A DNA stretch of 64,000 nucleotides, from positions 3,410,001 to 3,474,000 of the forward strand of contig NC_044278.2 in assembly GCF_004027225.2 (NCBI RefSeq), given 5' to 3'. Under the pieces are notes generated by a model, which ran no database searches, had not been told where the DNA came from, and worked only from the letters and a program-made list of their open reading frames with translations. Position 1 is the first letter of the stretch. The number at the start of each line of letters is the position of its first letter. The stretch is from Strigops habroptila (taxonomy: Eukaryota > Chordata > Aves > Psittaciformes > Psittacidae). The position numbers and the translations under genes are program-made. Of this stretch, positions 14,101 through 27,100 are shown piece after piece.

Positions 14101-14940
14101 TCCAAACAAATCCGCTCAGAGAGTGGTCCTGGTTTGAGCCCCTTGCCTCAGAGCCTGCCCAGGATGTGCCCCATCAGCCTCCCACCATGTCCTTGGCCCC
14201 AGGCCATGCGGTGCCGATGGCACGATGCCATGCAGCATCCGATACAACCACAGCGCTTGCCCCCGGGGCTATGCCAGCAGCCTCCTGGCCTCAGTCCTCC
14301 CAGTGCAGGTCCCCGTGATCTTGCCACCCCTGCAAGCAGTGCAGCTCCGGGATCCCCTGCATCTGGGTGCCTACCCACGGGACGTGCTTACAGGAGAGCA
14401 TTCCCAGCTGATTTCTGGTGCCTGGTGATCCTTCAAGACCTGGTAGGCCTCCTGGGCTGGGCTGGCTGTTACAACAGGGGGTCTCCTGCCTGTGTAGCCG
14501 ATGGGTTGGTGGGGGTACTGTGGAAGAGGCACTCCACTTGGGGCACCCACTGCACCCTGAGGCAGAGCTTGGTCAGCCATCCTTGGGGAGCACTGTGCCA
14601 CCCCAACTTGTACCTGTGGCATCATGCTGCTGTCTGCAGCTATGGAAAAATAATTAGCTGGGAGGAGCTTCATCCCTAGAAATCTGCCCCCATCCCATGC
14701 TGGGGCCTGGCCCCTCACCCTCTCCGTTAGCCAGGAGCGAGCTATTTCATGCAACAAAGTGGAAGTCATGAGGCAGAGGTTAGCCCGTGAGCTGCTGTCC
14801 CAACGGCAAAGCCACTGGGCACCAGGCAACAGCAGCCTCGGACGTCACCCTTGCAGCAGGGGGCTGGGGTGGTAGCTGTGACCTCCTACAGGCAGGTTAA
14901 CGTTGCACATAGCCCCCCAACCTTTCCCCAGCATTTCTGA
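5193..14940. other. Intergenic region upstream of CD101, no gene recognised
   Basis: There are many overlapping short ORFs on both strands but none with recognisable domain content or a splice pattern. A T run lies near 7003-7018. Below about 9.5 kb the sequence is A/T-rich; from 9.5 kb on it becomes more G/C-rich, with a CpG-containing inverted repeat at 10940-10980. The 224-codon + frame at 14005-14679 and the 152-codon - frame at 14371-14829 overlap each other in a proline-coding, G/C-rich stretch and are judged non-coding. Confidence 0.5.
10940..10980. repeat. GC-rich inverted repeat in a CpG-containing patch
   Basis: GAGCCGGCCGG (10940-10950) and CTGGCCGGCTC (10970-10980) are inverted copies that pair at 10 of 11 positions around a 19-base spacer. 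The surrounding 10800-11070 stretch is locally rich in CpG. It also contains TAATTG and CTTTGATG motifs. It could be a regulatory element or a structured RNA; nothing in the sequence decides. Confidence 0.5.
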
Positions 14941-14961
14941 GCAGAGGAAACCACCACCACA
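14941..14961 (+). promoter_or_regulatory. Possible PU.1/ETS plus RUNX composite site upstream of CD101
   Basis: AGAGGAA (14943-14949, a PU.1-type GGAA core) is followed at once by AACCAC (14949-14954) and ACCACA (14956-14961, the complement of the RUNX core TGTGGT). The site lies about 110-130 bases before the CD101 ATG. PU.1 and RUNX1 jointly drive many myeloid genes, which suits CD101. No TATA box is visible nearby. Short motifs like these are common by chance. Confidence 0.25.
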
Positions 14962-15069
14962 AGGCAGCTTCCTCCCCGATACTTTCAAAATAGAAGGGCA
15001 GCTGTCACCATCGCCCGTGAGAGCCTTCCACCGCCTCTCTGGGAGCAGACCCAAGCAGAGCTGTTTCCC

Positions 15070-15115
15070 ATGGGGCTGGGGCAGTGCCTGGCAGCTGCCT
15101 TTCTCCTTCTCCTCG
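15070..15115 (+). CDS. CD101: CD101 exon 1, start codon and signal peptide
   Basis: The ATG at 15070 opens a 15-codon hydrophobic run (MGLGQCLAAAFLLLL) followed by the first base of a split glycine or alanine codon. The donor GTGAGT begins at 15116. A leader exon that ends in phase 1 before the first Ig exon is the EWI-family arrangement. The start has G at +4 but C at -3, so the initiation context is only moderate. No other in-frame leader is visible nearby. Any 5' untranslated exon is not identifiable from sequence alone. Confidence 0.88.
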
Positions 15116-18100
15116 GTGAGTGTCCTGCCTGGTGGTGGTGGTGGTGGCTTTCCTGGGGTGGGGGGGATATATAGCACCCCATCGGTGCAGATGGGACCTT
15201 TGCAGGTAGGTGGCTCAGCCAGCGCTGCTCTGGCTCGATCGCCATGGGAAGAGCTGCGGTGGCATGGTCTCCTTTCGGCAGAGCGGTTTCACTGCAAAGC
15301 AATAGCCTGGACCCTCGTGGGGTTTCGGTGAGGGGACATGAGCGCCCCTGTTGTGTGGCTGCTGTGAGCATGGAGGGGGTTACCTCATCTCCCCTTCCCT
15401 TGGGAGGGGGTTTCTGAGGGTTCCTTAGGCTGTGCTGCCACCGGCTCTCTTCCCTGAGCTGGTCTCTGTGGCTGGTTTTTGACTCGGTGCCCACATCCAG
15501 CAGGCATTTTGCTTGGTGTGCCTGTTGGGCACCAGAACAGAGCGAGTGTTGCCACTGGGAGCTCTGCAGGAGGGGAGGGCACATGGGTGGCCATCACCTC
15601 CCCAAACCCTCTTCAGGCAGAAGCAGAGGGGAGCCCTTGGTGCCTCCTGGTGACCCCTGCCTTCAGAGGAGCTCTTGCTGGCCCCATCTCCCATATCCTC
15701 CCTGGTTTCTGTCCATGGAGCACCTTTGCAGCGCCCAGCCTGCTAGTTCCCTCTGCTACCCACATCCCTTGGCTTTTGCGTTGCATCTCCTTCCCTGGCA
15801 GTGGTCAGCTCTGGCAACTGCTCCCTTATCCCCCCAGCTTGTGCAGGACCCTAGTGCTTGGCTCTCTGAATTGTAACACACCACAAGCTTCCTCTAGTGA
15901 TCTCAGCCTGGTTGCTGGCTAAGAGATGTTGTCCTGCTGCGAGCAGGCTTGACAGCCTTCTAGCCATGATGCTCTGGTCTCTGTCGTTTGACTCCTAGCG
16001 TGCTAGAGACAGGAAAGTTTAGAGGTCCGTGGTAACAGGACTCGTTCTTACAATTGCAAGAGGTGTGATGTCCCTTGGACTTCATGCTTCAAAGAATGAG
16101 ATTGCACAGCAATTCTTTTTAGTTGGGGTCTCATGCACACCCAGACCCACTGCCATTTTGGGTGTGCAGCCCTCAGGCAGCGTATACCCCTGCAAACACA
16201 TGTGCTGACTGTTTGCCAGCAGGCTGGAGCGCTGGTCAGCGGGTGGTGACTGTTCAGAAGGGGCCCCTCTACCGTGTGAGGGGGTCCCACGTCACGCTGT
16301 GGTGCAAGGTGAGCGGCTACCAGGGCCCGTCGGAGCAGAACTTCCAGTGGTCCATCTACCTGCCCTCGGCCCCTGAGCGGGAGGTGCAGATCGTCAGCAC
16401 CGTCGACCCGTCCTTCCCCTACGCCATCTACACCCAGCGCGTGCGCAGCCGTGGGATCTACGTGGAGCGGGTGCAGGGGGACGCCGTCCTGCTGCACATC
16501 ACCGACCTGCAGGACCGGGACGCCGGCGAGTACGAGTGCCACACGCCCAGCACCGACGAGAGGTACTTCGGGAGCTACAGCGCCAAGATGAACCTCGTGG
16601 GTAGGTCCTGAAAGAGAACCCTGCACAAGAAGTGCTCGTCTCTGGGTCTCTGGCAGAGGGGCAGCTGGGAAAAGGGGTGGTTAATGGGACTGGTGGACAC
16701 AAATTTAATCACTCTTCCCTCTGTGGGATTGCTGCTACCCATGGGCATACTGCTGAGCATGTCCCCTTGCAGGTTGCTCTGGCCTTTGCCTCCCAGCCAG
16801 GGCAGGGGAAGAGAGAGGAAGCGTGTCCCATGCTGTCCCGTGGCCCGATTTTAATTTCAGTTCCTGATGCAGCCACAGCATTTCACAGCTAAGCACTTAA
16901 GAGGGCAGGAGTTTTCAGGCTCAGTGCATTAACTGTTGGTGTCCTCTCAGGTCAGGGTGTAGGACTGGACCCAAGCGGGATACCCACATATGGAGGGAAG
17001 TAGCAGGGAAGGGGGAAGGTAATGGGGTGGAGAGGCAAATGGAAAGGCTCTGCTGTGAGCCCACAGAGTTACGTGGTGGTATGGTCACAATGAAAACAAT
17101 CAGCCATTGGAATAATCTCCCCATGGAAGTGGTGGACTCCACAGTGTTGAATGTTTCTAATATTCAGCTGGACAGGGTGCTGGGACCTCTCATCTAGGTC
17201 ATACTTTGCCCAGAAAGGTTGGACCAGATGATCCTTGAGGTCCCTTCCAACGCGGTATTCAATGATGCTATGATAGTAATTCCCCTTGATATTCACCCCT
17301 GTATTCTCTTTATGCTGATGTGGTACCAGTCTGCACATGGGATTGTGAGAGGCTGGATGTTAATCTCTTTGGGGTTGCCTAACTAATGCTGCTTATAGTT
17401 TGACTGAAGAGGGTACTGCAGAGAGATTCATTGTGCTTTCTTGCCTGCTGAGATTTTTAGCACTTCACACACCTTGGCATCGGCTGATGGAAGCCTGGTC
17501 AATCAGCTACAACAGATATTTCTCCTATGATGTCAGATCCATTAGGGCCTGGCCACAGTTTCATAGTGTCCATCATGTTGCCCATTGAGGCCAAGAGACA
17601 ATTTTCCCTCTGACCATCTGCTCTCTCTTTCTTCCCCATGCTCAGTGATCGCAGACACCCTCTCTGCTTCCATGGCACCGCAGGTCCTCACCCGCACCGA
17701 CGGGGATGCAGTGGAGCTCACATGTGAGGTGTCCAAGTTCACTGCCCAGCACACGCATCTCTCAGTTGGCTGGTACCATCTTCATGGAGCAGGAGATCAC
17801 CGCGCTGAGGAGGTCCTCACCCTCTCCAAAGACTTTGTCTTGAAGCCAGGGCCCTCTTACTCGCAGAGGTTTCTGGCGGGAAACGTGCGGCTGAACAAGG
17901 TTGGGAACACCACCTACAAGCTCTCCATCGAAGGAGCGGAGCCGTCTGACCAGGGGCAGCTGTACTGCGAGGCAGCTGAGTGGATTGAGGATCCCGATGG
18001 GATGTGGAAGGACATCTCCCGCAAGCAAACGGAGAGGACATCGCTGGTGATCATGAGCCTGGGTAAGGCCCTTGCAAACTCACATGTTGGCTTCAACTCT

Positions 18101-21100
18101 TTTGTGCGTTTAAGGCTGCATAGCAGTAGCCTTGTCTGTTCATGCTGTCACCAGTTTGCTGGTTTCCAGAGCAGCTGGTGTTGCTGCTTATTAGACCATC
18201 CATGTGTCCCCTCCTAGTAGTTCATATATGGCAGTCAGACTGTGCTTTGAAGAGAAGGTGCACCAAACTCCTGGCTTACGATTTAGGAAAATGCGGTATT
18301 ACTGTATTTAGAAGGAGGAGACTTAGACTCGCTACCATGTGTAAGATGGATTAAAATAGGAAAGCTTAAAAACCAGCCTCTTGCAAGTGCTGCCCGTCCT
18401 CCCAAACACCACTCTGCCAGGCACCTCCTGTTCCCTCTGCCCAGCAGCTTTCCATGGCTCTGGTCCCATGGTTCTGGGTAACCTCATCTTGTTGAAGATG
18501 TCCCTGCTCATTGCAGGGGGGTTGGACTAGATGAGCTTTGAAGATCCCTTCCAACCCATACTATTCTATGATTCTATGGCTCCTGGCATCTCCAAGCTCT
18601 GTGCCACATCTTCCAGGGCCAATAAGAAAACTCCTCTCTCCCCACTGCCCTGGGATGGTTACAGCGCTGTGTGTTTGCTGCCACTCATCTGAACACAAGC
18701 CCTTTGCTGGCTGTGGTCATTTCCCTGCTCTTTGCTCAGCTGTGTGTGGGTAGCTGTGCACAGATGAAGGGAAAGCCTCTCTTTCCCACAAGTAAGTTTT
18801 ACCTTAAAGCAGCCAAGACAAGTCTGCATCTAATTGACACCCTTTAACGTATGCAGTAAAATGGGAGCAAGGCTTTCACTGAAAACCCGCCTGGGGATGT
18901 GGCGTACCCTGTCCCTATGCCTCAGGGTGGATGGAGGAGGCTGCAGAGCTGGGGCAGGGAGGAAAACCCATGTCTCGCGGTAGGGTGATGAGGCAGAGCA
19001 GGAAACCAAAGAAAGGTAAGCACCAAGCATCCTGTCTGTGGCTCAGGGAGGCAAGGTACTGGGGGAGGGAAGCAAAGTGCAATCTCACACTGTCAGAGTC
19101 TGATTTCTAAAACCTGGCGCAGCTTTATTCCCCTTATTACACACTGTTTGCAACAATGGCTTTCCATGTCTGCTGCTGCCTGGCAAGCAATAGCAATCGG
19201 TGCACTTTCCTGCATCCACTTGTTTAAGAGGGTTCATCATGACCAGTGTGGCTTTGGGTACCAGTGCCACAGGATTGTTTAGAAGTAGAGAAACCAGTGT
19301 TTAGTATTTGCCCTGTGGTAGCTGTTAAGGGTATAAGGGAGGCAATAGTGGTAAGAGGACAACACGGTGGTTGTATTAGAGCTGCTGGTATTGCTGAGGG
19401 GGAAATAGCAGTGGGCGTACGAGCCTTCCATCCTGCCAGCCAGGTCCTATGGGAAAGCCCAGGCTGCAGGGCTGAGCACCCCATCACAGCAGCAGCCGGT
19501 GACCACTGTGACCGTGGCTAACCACTCCATTGGTTTCTATAAACTTTCCAACAAATATTTTGGAATGCAAAACATATCTGCAGTGGCTGGGATTCCTGTT
19601 TGCAAACTGTTTATGAACTAGTGTTTAAATTCACAGGGTGCTCTGCTTTCAATAAATTAATCAAGAGCTCCAGTGGCACTCTGGGAGCTGCTCTGTTTTA
19701 CCTCCAAGCTGCAGCACATAGCCTTGCCCTTGTTGTTAGACACAGGGGCCACTACAGTGACCCAAGGAGATGGAGTGGTGTGAGCCAGGCTGCCTGCCTG
19801 TGGAGTTGGGGCTCAGCCCTACCTCCTGCTTTTTGGCTGTGCTGCTGCTGTGTCGGGCCACAGCACAGGGTTTTGGGGCACCCTGTGGGTCTCTGCCTGC
19901 AGCCATTCAGCCAGAGCAGTGCCAGGAACCAGAGGGCATTAGTGGCAGAGGCTTTTGAGGCCCTGTGAGGAAGGCGAGTCGTATCATAGAACCCAGAGGC
20001 TGGGTCCTTACTTCAGGTGGAGCTGACTGCCCATGAGGGTCTGCCAAGGAGAAGATGGCTTTGTGCTCCCCATGGTGCTACCCTCTTTGCTCAGTGCCTG
20101 CTGCTTGTTGGTATGAGGGACAGGGCAGGGACTAGGAGATGATCTCCACCTCCTCTTGCTTCCCTCCATCTTCCATGTGCTGTTACAAGTCTTGATATTT
20201 CTGCTTCCTGTGGTAAATAACCCGAAACCTCTCCGGCTTGGGGAGCATCTGTTGCCCACATTCTGCAGCAGCCAGTGAGGGCTGCAGCATGTGGGACCGG
20301 CAGCATCAGATTCAGACAAGCAACTTGGGTGCCAGATCTCCACTCACCTTTTCCACAGACAGCAGAGTTAAAAACACCACTGAGTGATAAAGCCCCTCTG
20401 TGCCCCTTTCTGGCTTAAGGGATATTTGTCACATGAAGCAGAACAGCTCCAGGAAGCGAGACGGAGCAGCCCCCCAGAAAAGCCGATGACTCTGGGTTAG
20501 GATGGCTGAGCTGAGCCAGGGGTGGCTGTGGCCCAAGGCTGTCTTGGTGGATGCTCTGCTCTAAAGAGGGGGCTCTGGTGCCTCCTCTACCTGCGACTGC
20601 TGGTTAGTGCCTGGCCACCGTCCCTCCATGGGCAAAGTTTTCCATCCTGATGACTTTTCTTATGAAAACTGTTTCAAGAGAGAATTCCCTCTCATTTCCC
20701 TCTGCACAGCCATCAGTGCTGCCAGGCAGGAGGAAAGCGTGAGCAGGGCCTCCTAGCACAATCTTTGCTTTTGACTGCCCACAGGTAGAAACATCTCCGT
20801 GGACATTGCTGCTGCTGAAAGCTCCCTTTCTGAAGGTGATGCCTTGCAGCTAAATTGCATGGTGGGAGCCAAGAAGAGCGGCAGCAGGCATTTTCAAGTG
20901 CGTTGGCTCCTCAACGGCGTGGAAGTGGCCAGGGTTGACCCCCATGGGGTATTGATTTTGGAGGGAGAATATGAGGAGAGAGCGAAGCTGGGGCAGCTCC
21001 AAGCATTCAAGCAAAGCAACACGGTTTATGTCCTCACCATCTATGAGGTGGGGCTGAAAGATGATGGCACATACTGCTGCTCTGTTTCGGAGGTGAGGAC

Positions 21101-24100
21101 TCCTGGAGACTTTCATAGCATCCACACCATTCTGTCACCAGGCATCCAAGTCAACGTGAAGCAGAGAGGTTAGTAAATCCTAATGGCTGCTCTTGTGCGT
21201 AAAAGCTGCAGTGATCCCTGACTAGTGAATGCTTCAAGTCTGGCCTCATCTTGGTGGGGATAACACACATGCTGTTTGCAGCAAGAGCACAAATGTGCCA
21301 TAGGTTTTGGTAGATAATAGCGGAAAAGCACTTGCTTCTGGCAAACATTATCATGACAAATGCTGCAGCTCTCAACAAAGTATAAACCTTTAGCTTAGGC
21401 TCTTTGCAATGTTTTGGGGCAAATAGGTACCAAGTTTTGGGGAGGTTGGGTCTTCCTGTGTCCTTGGTAGAGAAAACTGTGAGCAATGCCAGTTGCTGTT
21501 CCTGACAATCACAGGATGGACCCAGCAGAACAGGTACTTCTGGATGGGAGGAATCATTGCCATTTCCATCAGGGTGATTTCAGAGTTTTGGAGGGATTAC
21601 TTGTGAGAAACCACTCTGAGAGCTGTGCAGGAGACTCTTGGTTTTCTTGTCATAGCTGCATGATGACAATTCTGATGTAGCAGAAGCTGCCTGTTGAGAC
21701 TCTGTTTCATAAGTATTTCTTTATGTATCCATGTCCCAAGAAAGACATTCCTTTCCATCTCTAATATCCAGATTTATCTAGTCTCTCAATTTAATGCTGC
21801 AGTATCTCTGGCTTTCTCTGAGGAACGCAACAACATCCCCTCCCAGTCGGTAACTGTTGTTTGCAGAGAGCCGCATGCGCCTGTCCGTGTCCACCAGCAC
21901 GCCGCGGGTCGTGGCAGGAGATGCCCTGATCCTGCTTTGTGAGGTGCAAGGAGCCACCAGCCCTGTGTCGGTGCAGTGGTGGCACCTGCCACCACAGCAC
22001 CCGGGTCCTTGGGTGCTGGTGGCCTCCATGGAGCAAGATGGCACCCTGAGCCTGGGCAGCACCTACCGGGACAGCGGGATTTGGGGGAGCCTCCGGCTGG
22101 AGAAAGCAAGCTCTGGTGCTTTCACCCTGGTGATCCCCAACACGTTGGACGAGGACGACGGCGGGCGGTATGGCTGTGAAGTGACAGAGTGGTCCCGAGG
22201 CCAGAGCTGGACAGAGAAGGGGGAGACAGCAGTGACAGTCAGCTCAATGGGTGAGTTGGGCCACCCCTATTTCTGGGCTTTCAAGCTGGATGTGCTGGAG
22301 GCAAAGTTGGAGAAGTGGGTGGATAGAAGTCTGCTGTGCCCTGAGCTCTGCTGCTGCAGGGTGACCTGGGGCGATCACTTGGCCCTGAAACGCTTCAGTT
22401 ATCCCATTTCTAGCAGGGTGCTTGAGTCCTCCATGATATGTTTTCGGAGAGACAGTTGGGACAGAACAGCTAAAATGCGGAGACCTCAAAGGCTGTGTGT
22501 CTCTTAGCTTGAAATCAAAATATCTGTTCTAGCAGCATAGTTACTTCCAGTAATTAAGCTCAACAAAGGCACTTGCTGTGTTGGATGGTGGCCTTTGTCA
22601 GAGAGACACCCCTGGTGCTGGCATTGCATCACTTTTGCTCTCCTGTCTGTGCACAGAGCTGCTAACCTCCCCGGCATTCAATGCCCACACCGTTTCTTCT
22701 TCTGATTGCTGGAATGGGTGCGTTTATGGAGAGGCAGCTTTTGGCTGTGATTTATGGTGGTTTTCTTTTCTTATTGCTGGGCTGCACGCCCAAGAGCACT
22801 GGTTGGTCCAAACAGGGCAGCAGCATCAGCAGAGGATCCGCGGCTCCCTGTTGCAGGGTGGGACTGGGGAGCCTGGAAGAGAAGGTACTCGCTGTTACCT
22901 TGGTTGTGGGAGAGCAGGGGGTGCGGTAGGAGAGAGGCAGGGTCAGTGTGGGGCTAGAAGAGCACAGGGCAACCCGTGGGACAGTGGCCCTGGCAGAGGA
23001 GCAGCAGGATTGCTGGCTGCCATGGGGCTGAGGTGGCTGGGGCAGTGGGGATGGTCCCGCATGGGAAAGGGGGTGGCATGAGGCAGGATTTCTGTCACGG
23101 TGCCAAAGGCTCTCTCCTCCCGAGCAGGTCTTGGTCTGCACGCCACGCTGAGAAGCCGAACTGCCACTGTCAGATACGGGCAGAGTTTTGAACTCATCTG
23201 CCAAGTGAGCGCTAACTATACCCTCAAGGAGGTGCCAGTGTCTGTGAGGTGGTTCTTCCAGCCCAGCTTGTCCAGTGGCCACTACCACCAGCTGGACCAC
23301 AGCACCGTGGCCTGTGGGACTGCGCAGCCACACGTCCAGGGGAAAGCCCCATTGATGAAGGCTGACACCTCCTTCAGGCTGCACATCCACAACGCAGGGC
23401 CTGCCGACAACGGGATGTACCAGTGTGAGGTGGAGGTCTGGAGGAGGAGCACCCCACTGCTGGGGCCGCCAGCAGCCACCACCAGGTCCAATCCTGTGGG
23501 GATAAAGGTGGTGTTGCCAGGTAAGCAGCGCCTCGGGTGCTTCTTCAGCAGAGGTCTCCTCTTCTGCAACTTTAAATCCATCAAACGTGACCGGGGCAAC
23601 CAGGACCAATGATGTCTGGGGTGTCCCTAGCAGGGTCACCTCCCAGGGCTGCACAAGACGGTGCTGCCTGTCCTGGTTCTTCCTCAGCACCCACAGCTCC
23701 TGACAACACTCTCTGAGGCAAATTTCATGTTGGGGAGTGACAATGCCTATTTGTTTGCAGATTATGCCAAGCATAAAGGGCCCTCCAGCCCACCCTCCCT
23801 GCGCCTGCTCCCTGCTGCACGGTGTCAGCTTGCCCTGCTCACGGATGGGGCTGCTGGAGGAACTGAAGGAGGTGTCCTGGCCAAAGCCTCTGAGCCTGTG
23901 GAGGCGGGTGTGAGGATATGTGTTAGGGTTTTATTCCCATCATGCCTGTTCTGCCAGCAAAGGAGACTTCTTGCTCTTTTTTCATGCGTTAAGTGCTCCT
24001 TCCTCTAATCCTTGGATTTTCAGAATCGCAACTCAGTGAACTGAAATTATGCATTTTCCATGTTTTTTAACTGATGGGTTTGCTGTAGCATAAGCTGATC

Positions 24101-27100
24101 ACATTTCCTTCCCTTTTGAGGCTCGTTTCCATGGTGCTCTCCCTCCTGCTCTGCTGCTGCTCATTCCTCGCCCCTGCAGAGCTGGGTGCTGGGGCGCTCT
24201 GTGTTACACCTGAGCTACAGCCAGCCAGGGGCAGGGGGTCTGTGGGGTGTACTGAGGATAGGGGTGACAACAGATAGTGTCTGTGAGCATATGTTAGTGG
24301 TAAAATGGCATTAAGATAAGCAGGCGTAATTGTAGAGCATCTGCACAGAGGAGACAGTAGCAGCAGAGATACTACGTTTGCCTCCAAAGGTATTGCAGCT
24401 GCAATGCTGTAAAGATGTTGGTAACTGAGAGGGCACAATGCACAGTGGGAGGTGGCTGCTGGCTCTAGTGATGTCTCTCTCAGGCAGCATGAGCCAGCAA
24501 AGGATACTTGGGAAGGGAGAGAAGTAATTCTGGGAAGGAAGGAATTCTCTAGGAGCAATGGGATGAGGCGCAGCCATGTCCGCAGTTGCTTCGCCAAGCT
24601 CCGGCAGCAAGAGACTCTCGGTTAATTAAATTGAAACTGAAACGGAAAGCATGTCTTTCTGTCCCAAAGGAAGATGGAGGCAGCTGCTTTGCCCTTTTTG
24701 GTAATTGATCTTTAGTGGTAGCGAGAGGAGAGCTGGAGGTGAAACAAAGCTGGCTTCGTGGCAAGTGCTCTGCTTCCTCTTGAGGTGATCTCTGAGAACA
24801 TAACAGCAATTTTCCTCATCGAAGTCAAGTGCTTACCGCAGCAGTTCCTGTGGCTTCTCTCTGAGCTCTAGTAGCTTTTGCTTCTCAACTATTTTCTGCC
24901 CCTGTGGGTGTCAGGACGGACCATACTCACGCAATAGTATCGGCCCTCCCTTCTGTGTCCCTGAGTAAAGCTCCTGGACATCAGCAGGCTGCTGAGTTAT
25001 ATTCCTCTGTACTCAGCAGCGAAGTTAAGAGCCAAGTGTTCACCTGCCACAAAAACAAGGTGGCCAAGGTTGGCAGGGACCTCTGGAGGCCATCTGCTCC
25101 AAGGTCCCTGCTCAAGCAAGGCCACCTAGAGCAGGCTGCCCAGGACCATGCCCAGTGTCCCTCTCTGATGGTTTGTGCTTCCTTGGAGCTGGCTCTGGGC
25201 TGGGTATGCTTTTAAGTCCTGAAGTCAGAAGATATCAACTTGCATCTGGTTCGTAAGTGCACTCAAGCCTGCTTGATGTCTGTGTGCGTGGATCTGATTG
25301 AATTTGCATAGTTTGCTAATTATGGTGATTGCTTTCCCATCTCTTCTGCTTTTTGCCCTTACCTGTTTCTTCAGAGCAGCAAATACGCACTGTGAAATTC
25401 AGGGCAGCACTTCGCTGATCCCTTGGGAGTGGTGATCTGGGCTTCCCACTGGATGTTGCTGCTGAGGCGAGGCAGTAGGCAGATACTGGGACTTGTGCAA
25501 GTCCCATTGTGGAGGAAACTGTTGACCTTTTGGTGAAAAAGTGTCTATGCAGTGTGGAGAGAAGAGGGAGGAAGAGCAATAGGGTGCAAAGAGAAAAGAG
25601 CAGTGTAAGTGGATGTGAGCAGGGAGGGTTTGTTGGCAAATTTGAGGTGGAGGAGTGTCAGGAGTCATCAGTTGGGATATTTTGCATTGACGAGTCTCAA
25701 GAGAGAGAGAGTGATGGTCTCTGAAGTGGAATACTTGAGTTTTGAGACGAAATGCTTGAAGAAAGGGGACATGAGTGGACTTTATCCTGTGGTGTCCCCC
25801 TTCCCAACCAGTCCCTGTAGGAGAAGCCACAGCTCCCTACTGGTCCACAGTCCCTCTCCATAAGCTGCTGCCATCACATCCCTTGGGGAAGTGCTGCAGA
25901 GAAGAGCACCCTGCTGAGCCTGTGGCTGAGGGCGGGGGCTGAGGTGCTCTGCAGGGACATCTCAGTGCGCGTCCTCAAACTGGCACCCAGGGGATGAGCT
26001 CAAGAGAGCTTGACTGCCCCTGTCCTCCATGACATAGGGCATCCTGCTGCTCAGCTGCTATGCAAGGAAAATATAAGAATGGAAACTCAGCCTACATTCG
26101 CTTAAAACCCTGATGGTGTCTCATGCTGAGTCACTTCTGTTTACCCATGGGTAGATACCTGTGTGTACTCCTTCTCCTGACTGCTGGCCCCATCTGGCAG
26201 AGGTGGTATCTCAGCTGAAGGGAAACACAGGTAGTTGGAGGCCCTTCGAAGAGACCGGTTCACAGCCTTTCTGTTGCTCGAGGAGTAGGAAAGGTGCCAG
26301 CAAGAGGTGATGTGCAGCTGGAAAGGGGTCTCAAACCAGGAGCAGCACGGGCACATCGGGAGCAGCTGTGTACCCTGCCAGGGGGGCAGAGCTGCAGGCA
26401 GCACCACAGCTCTCCTCTCCTGATATGTTTACTGCTAAATTGAACAATTGCTGGGTGTAATCACAGCGGATGTTCAGGATTGTGTTATGTGGGTTTGGGT
26501 AGTAACCACAGCAAACACTGAAGATAGCAACTGTTAGTGAAACCCACTCAGGCTCCGTAGTCTCTCTGAGACAAGACACTTATTCACAGCCTCCAAAGTA
26601 ACGTGCTGGTTTTGTCTCTTAGGCGTGAGCCTGCTAATAGAAGCAGTGGTAGATGGACACCTTTGCTTCAGACAGAGACTTTGCATCTCAGCTCCAACAT
26701 GGTGTCTGCCTCCATCCCCACGTTCCTGTCCCATGGTCCCCCAGGCACCTCCTCTGCTGCTTCCCTGCCCAGCAGCACCCAAGTGATTCCCTGCCACAGT
26801 TCAAATGAGGGAGTGTGGATTTGCTCTTTCCCTCCTTCTCCCACACGCCCAGTTCCAGCATCCCTTACTGGGTCTTTGTCCTCTTAGCACCCTCTTTCTC
26901 GCTCCTATTTCAGCAGGTCTCTCTGGCCAGCCTTCCTCTCCAGCATCCTCATATTGGCAGCTGCAGCCAGCATGATGGTTTTGTTTCTCCATTTTAGAAA
27001 GCGAGCTTCGGGTGGCTGCAGAAGATCACTCTGTGGAGATTGCTGGTGGTGCTGACACAGCCATTAAGTGCAGAATCACTTTTGCCCAGAATACTTCTCA

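Noticed and set aside
14005-14829. Overlapping + (224 codons) and - (152 codons) ORFs just upstream of CD101
   Set aside because: Both are proline/serine-rich products of G/C-rich DNA, have no recognised domain or splice signals tying them to a gene, and overlap each other.
19983-20040. ATCATAGAACCCAGAGGCTGGG, resembling a CR1 end
   Set aside because: Only the first nine bases fit; the following sequence does not follow CR1, so it is too weak to call.
22752-23774. 340-codon open frame on the - strand, the longest in the window
   Set aside because: It lies antisense across CD101 exon 6 and intron sequence, has no recognisable domain, and is explained by the codon make-up of the sense exon.
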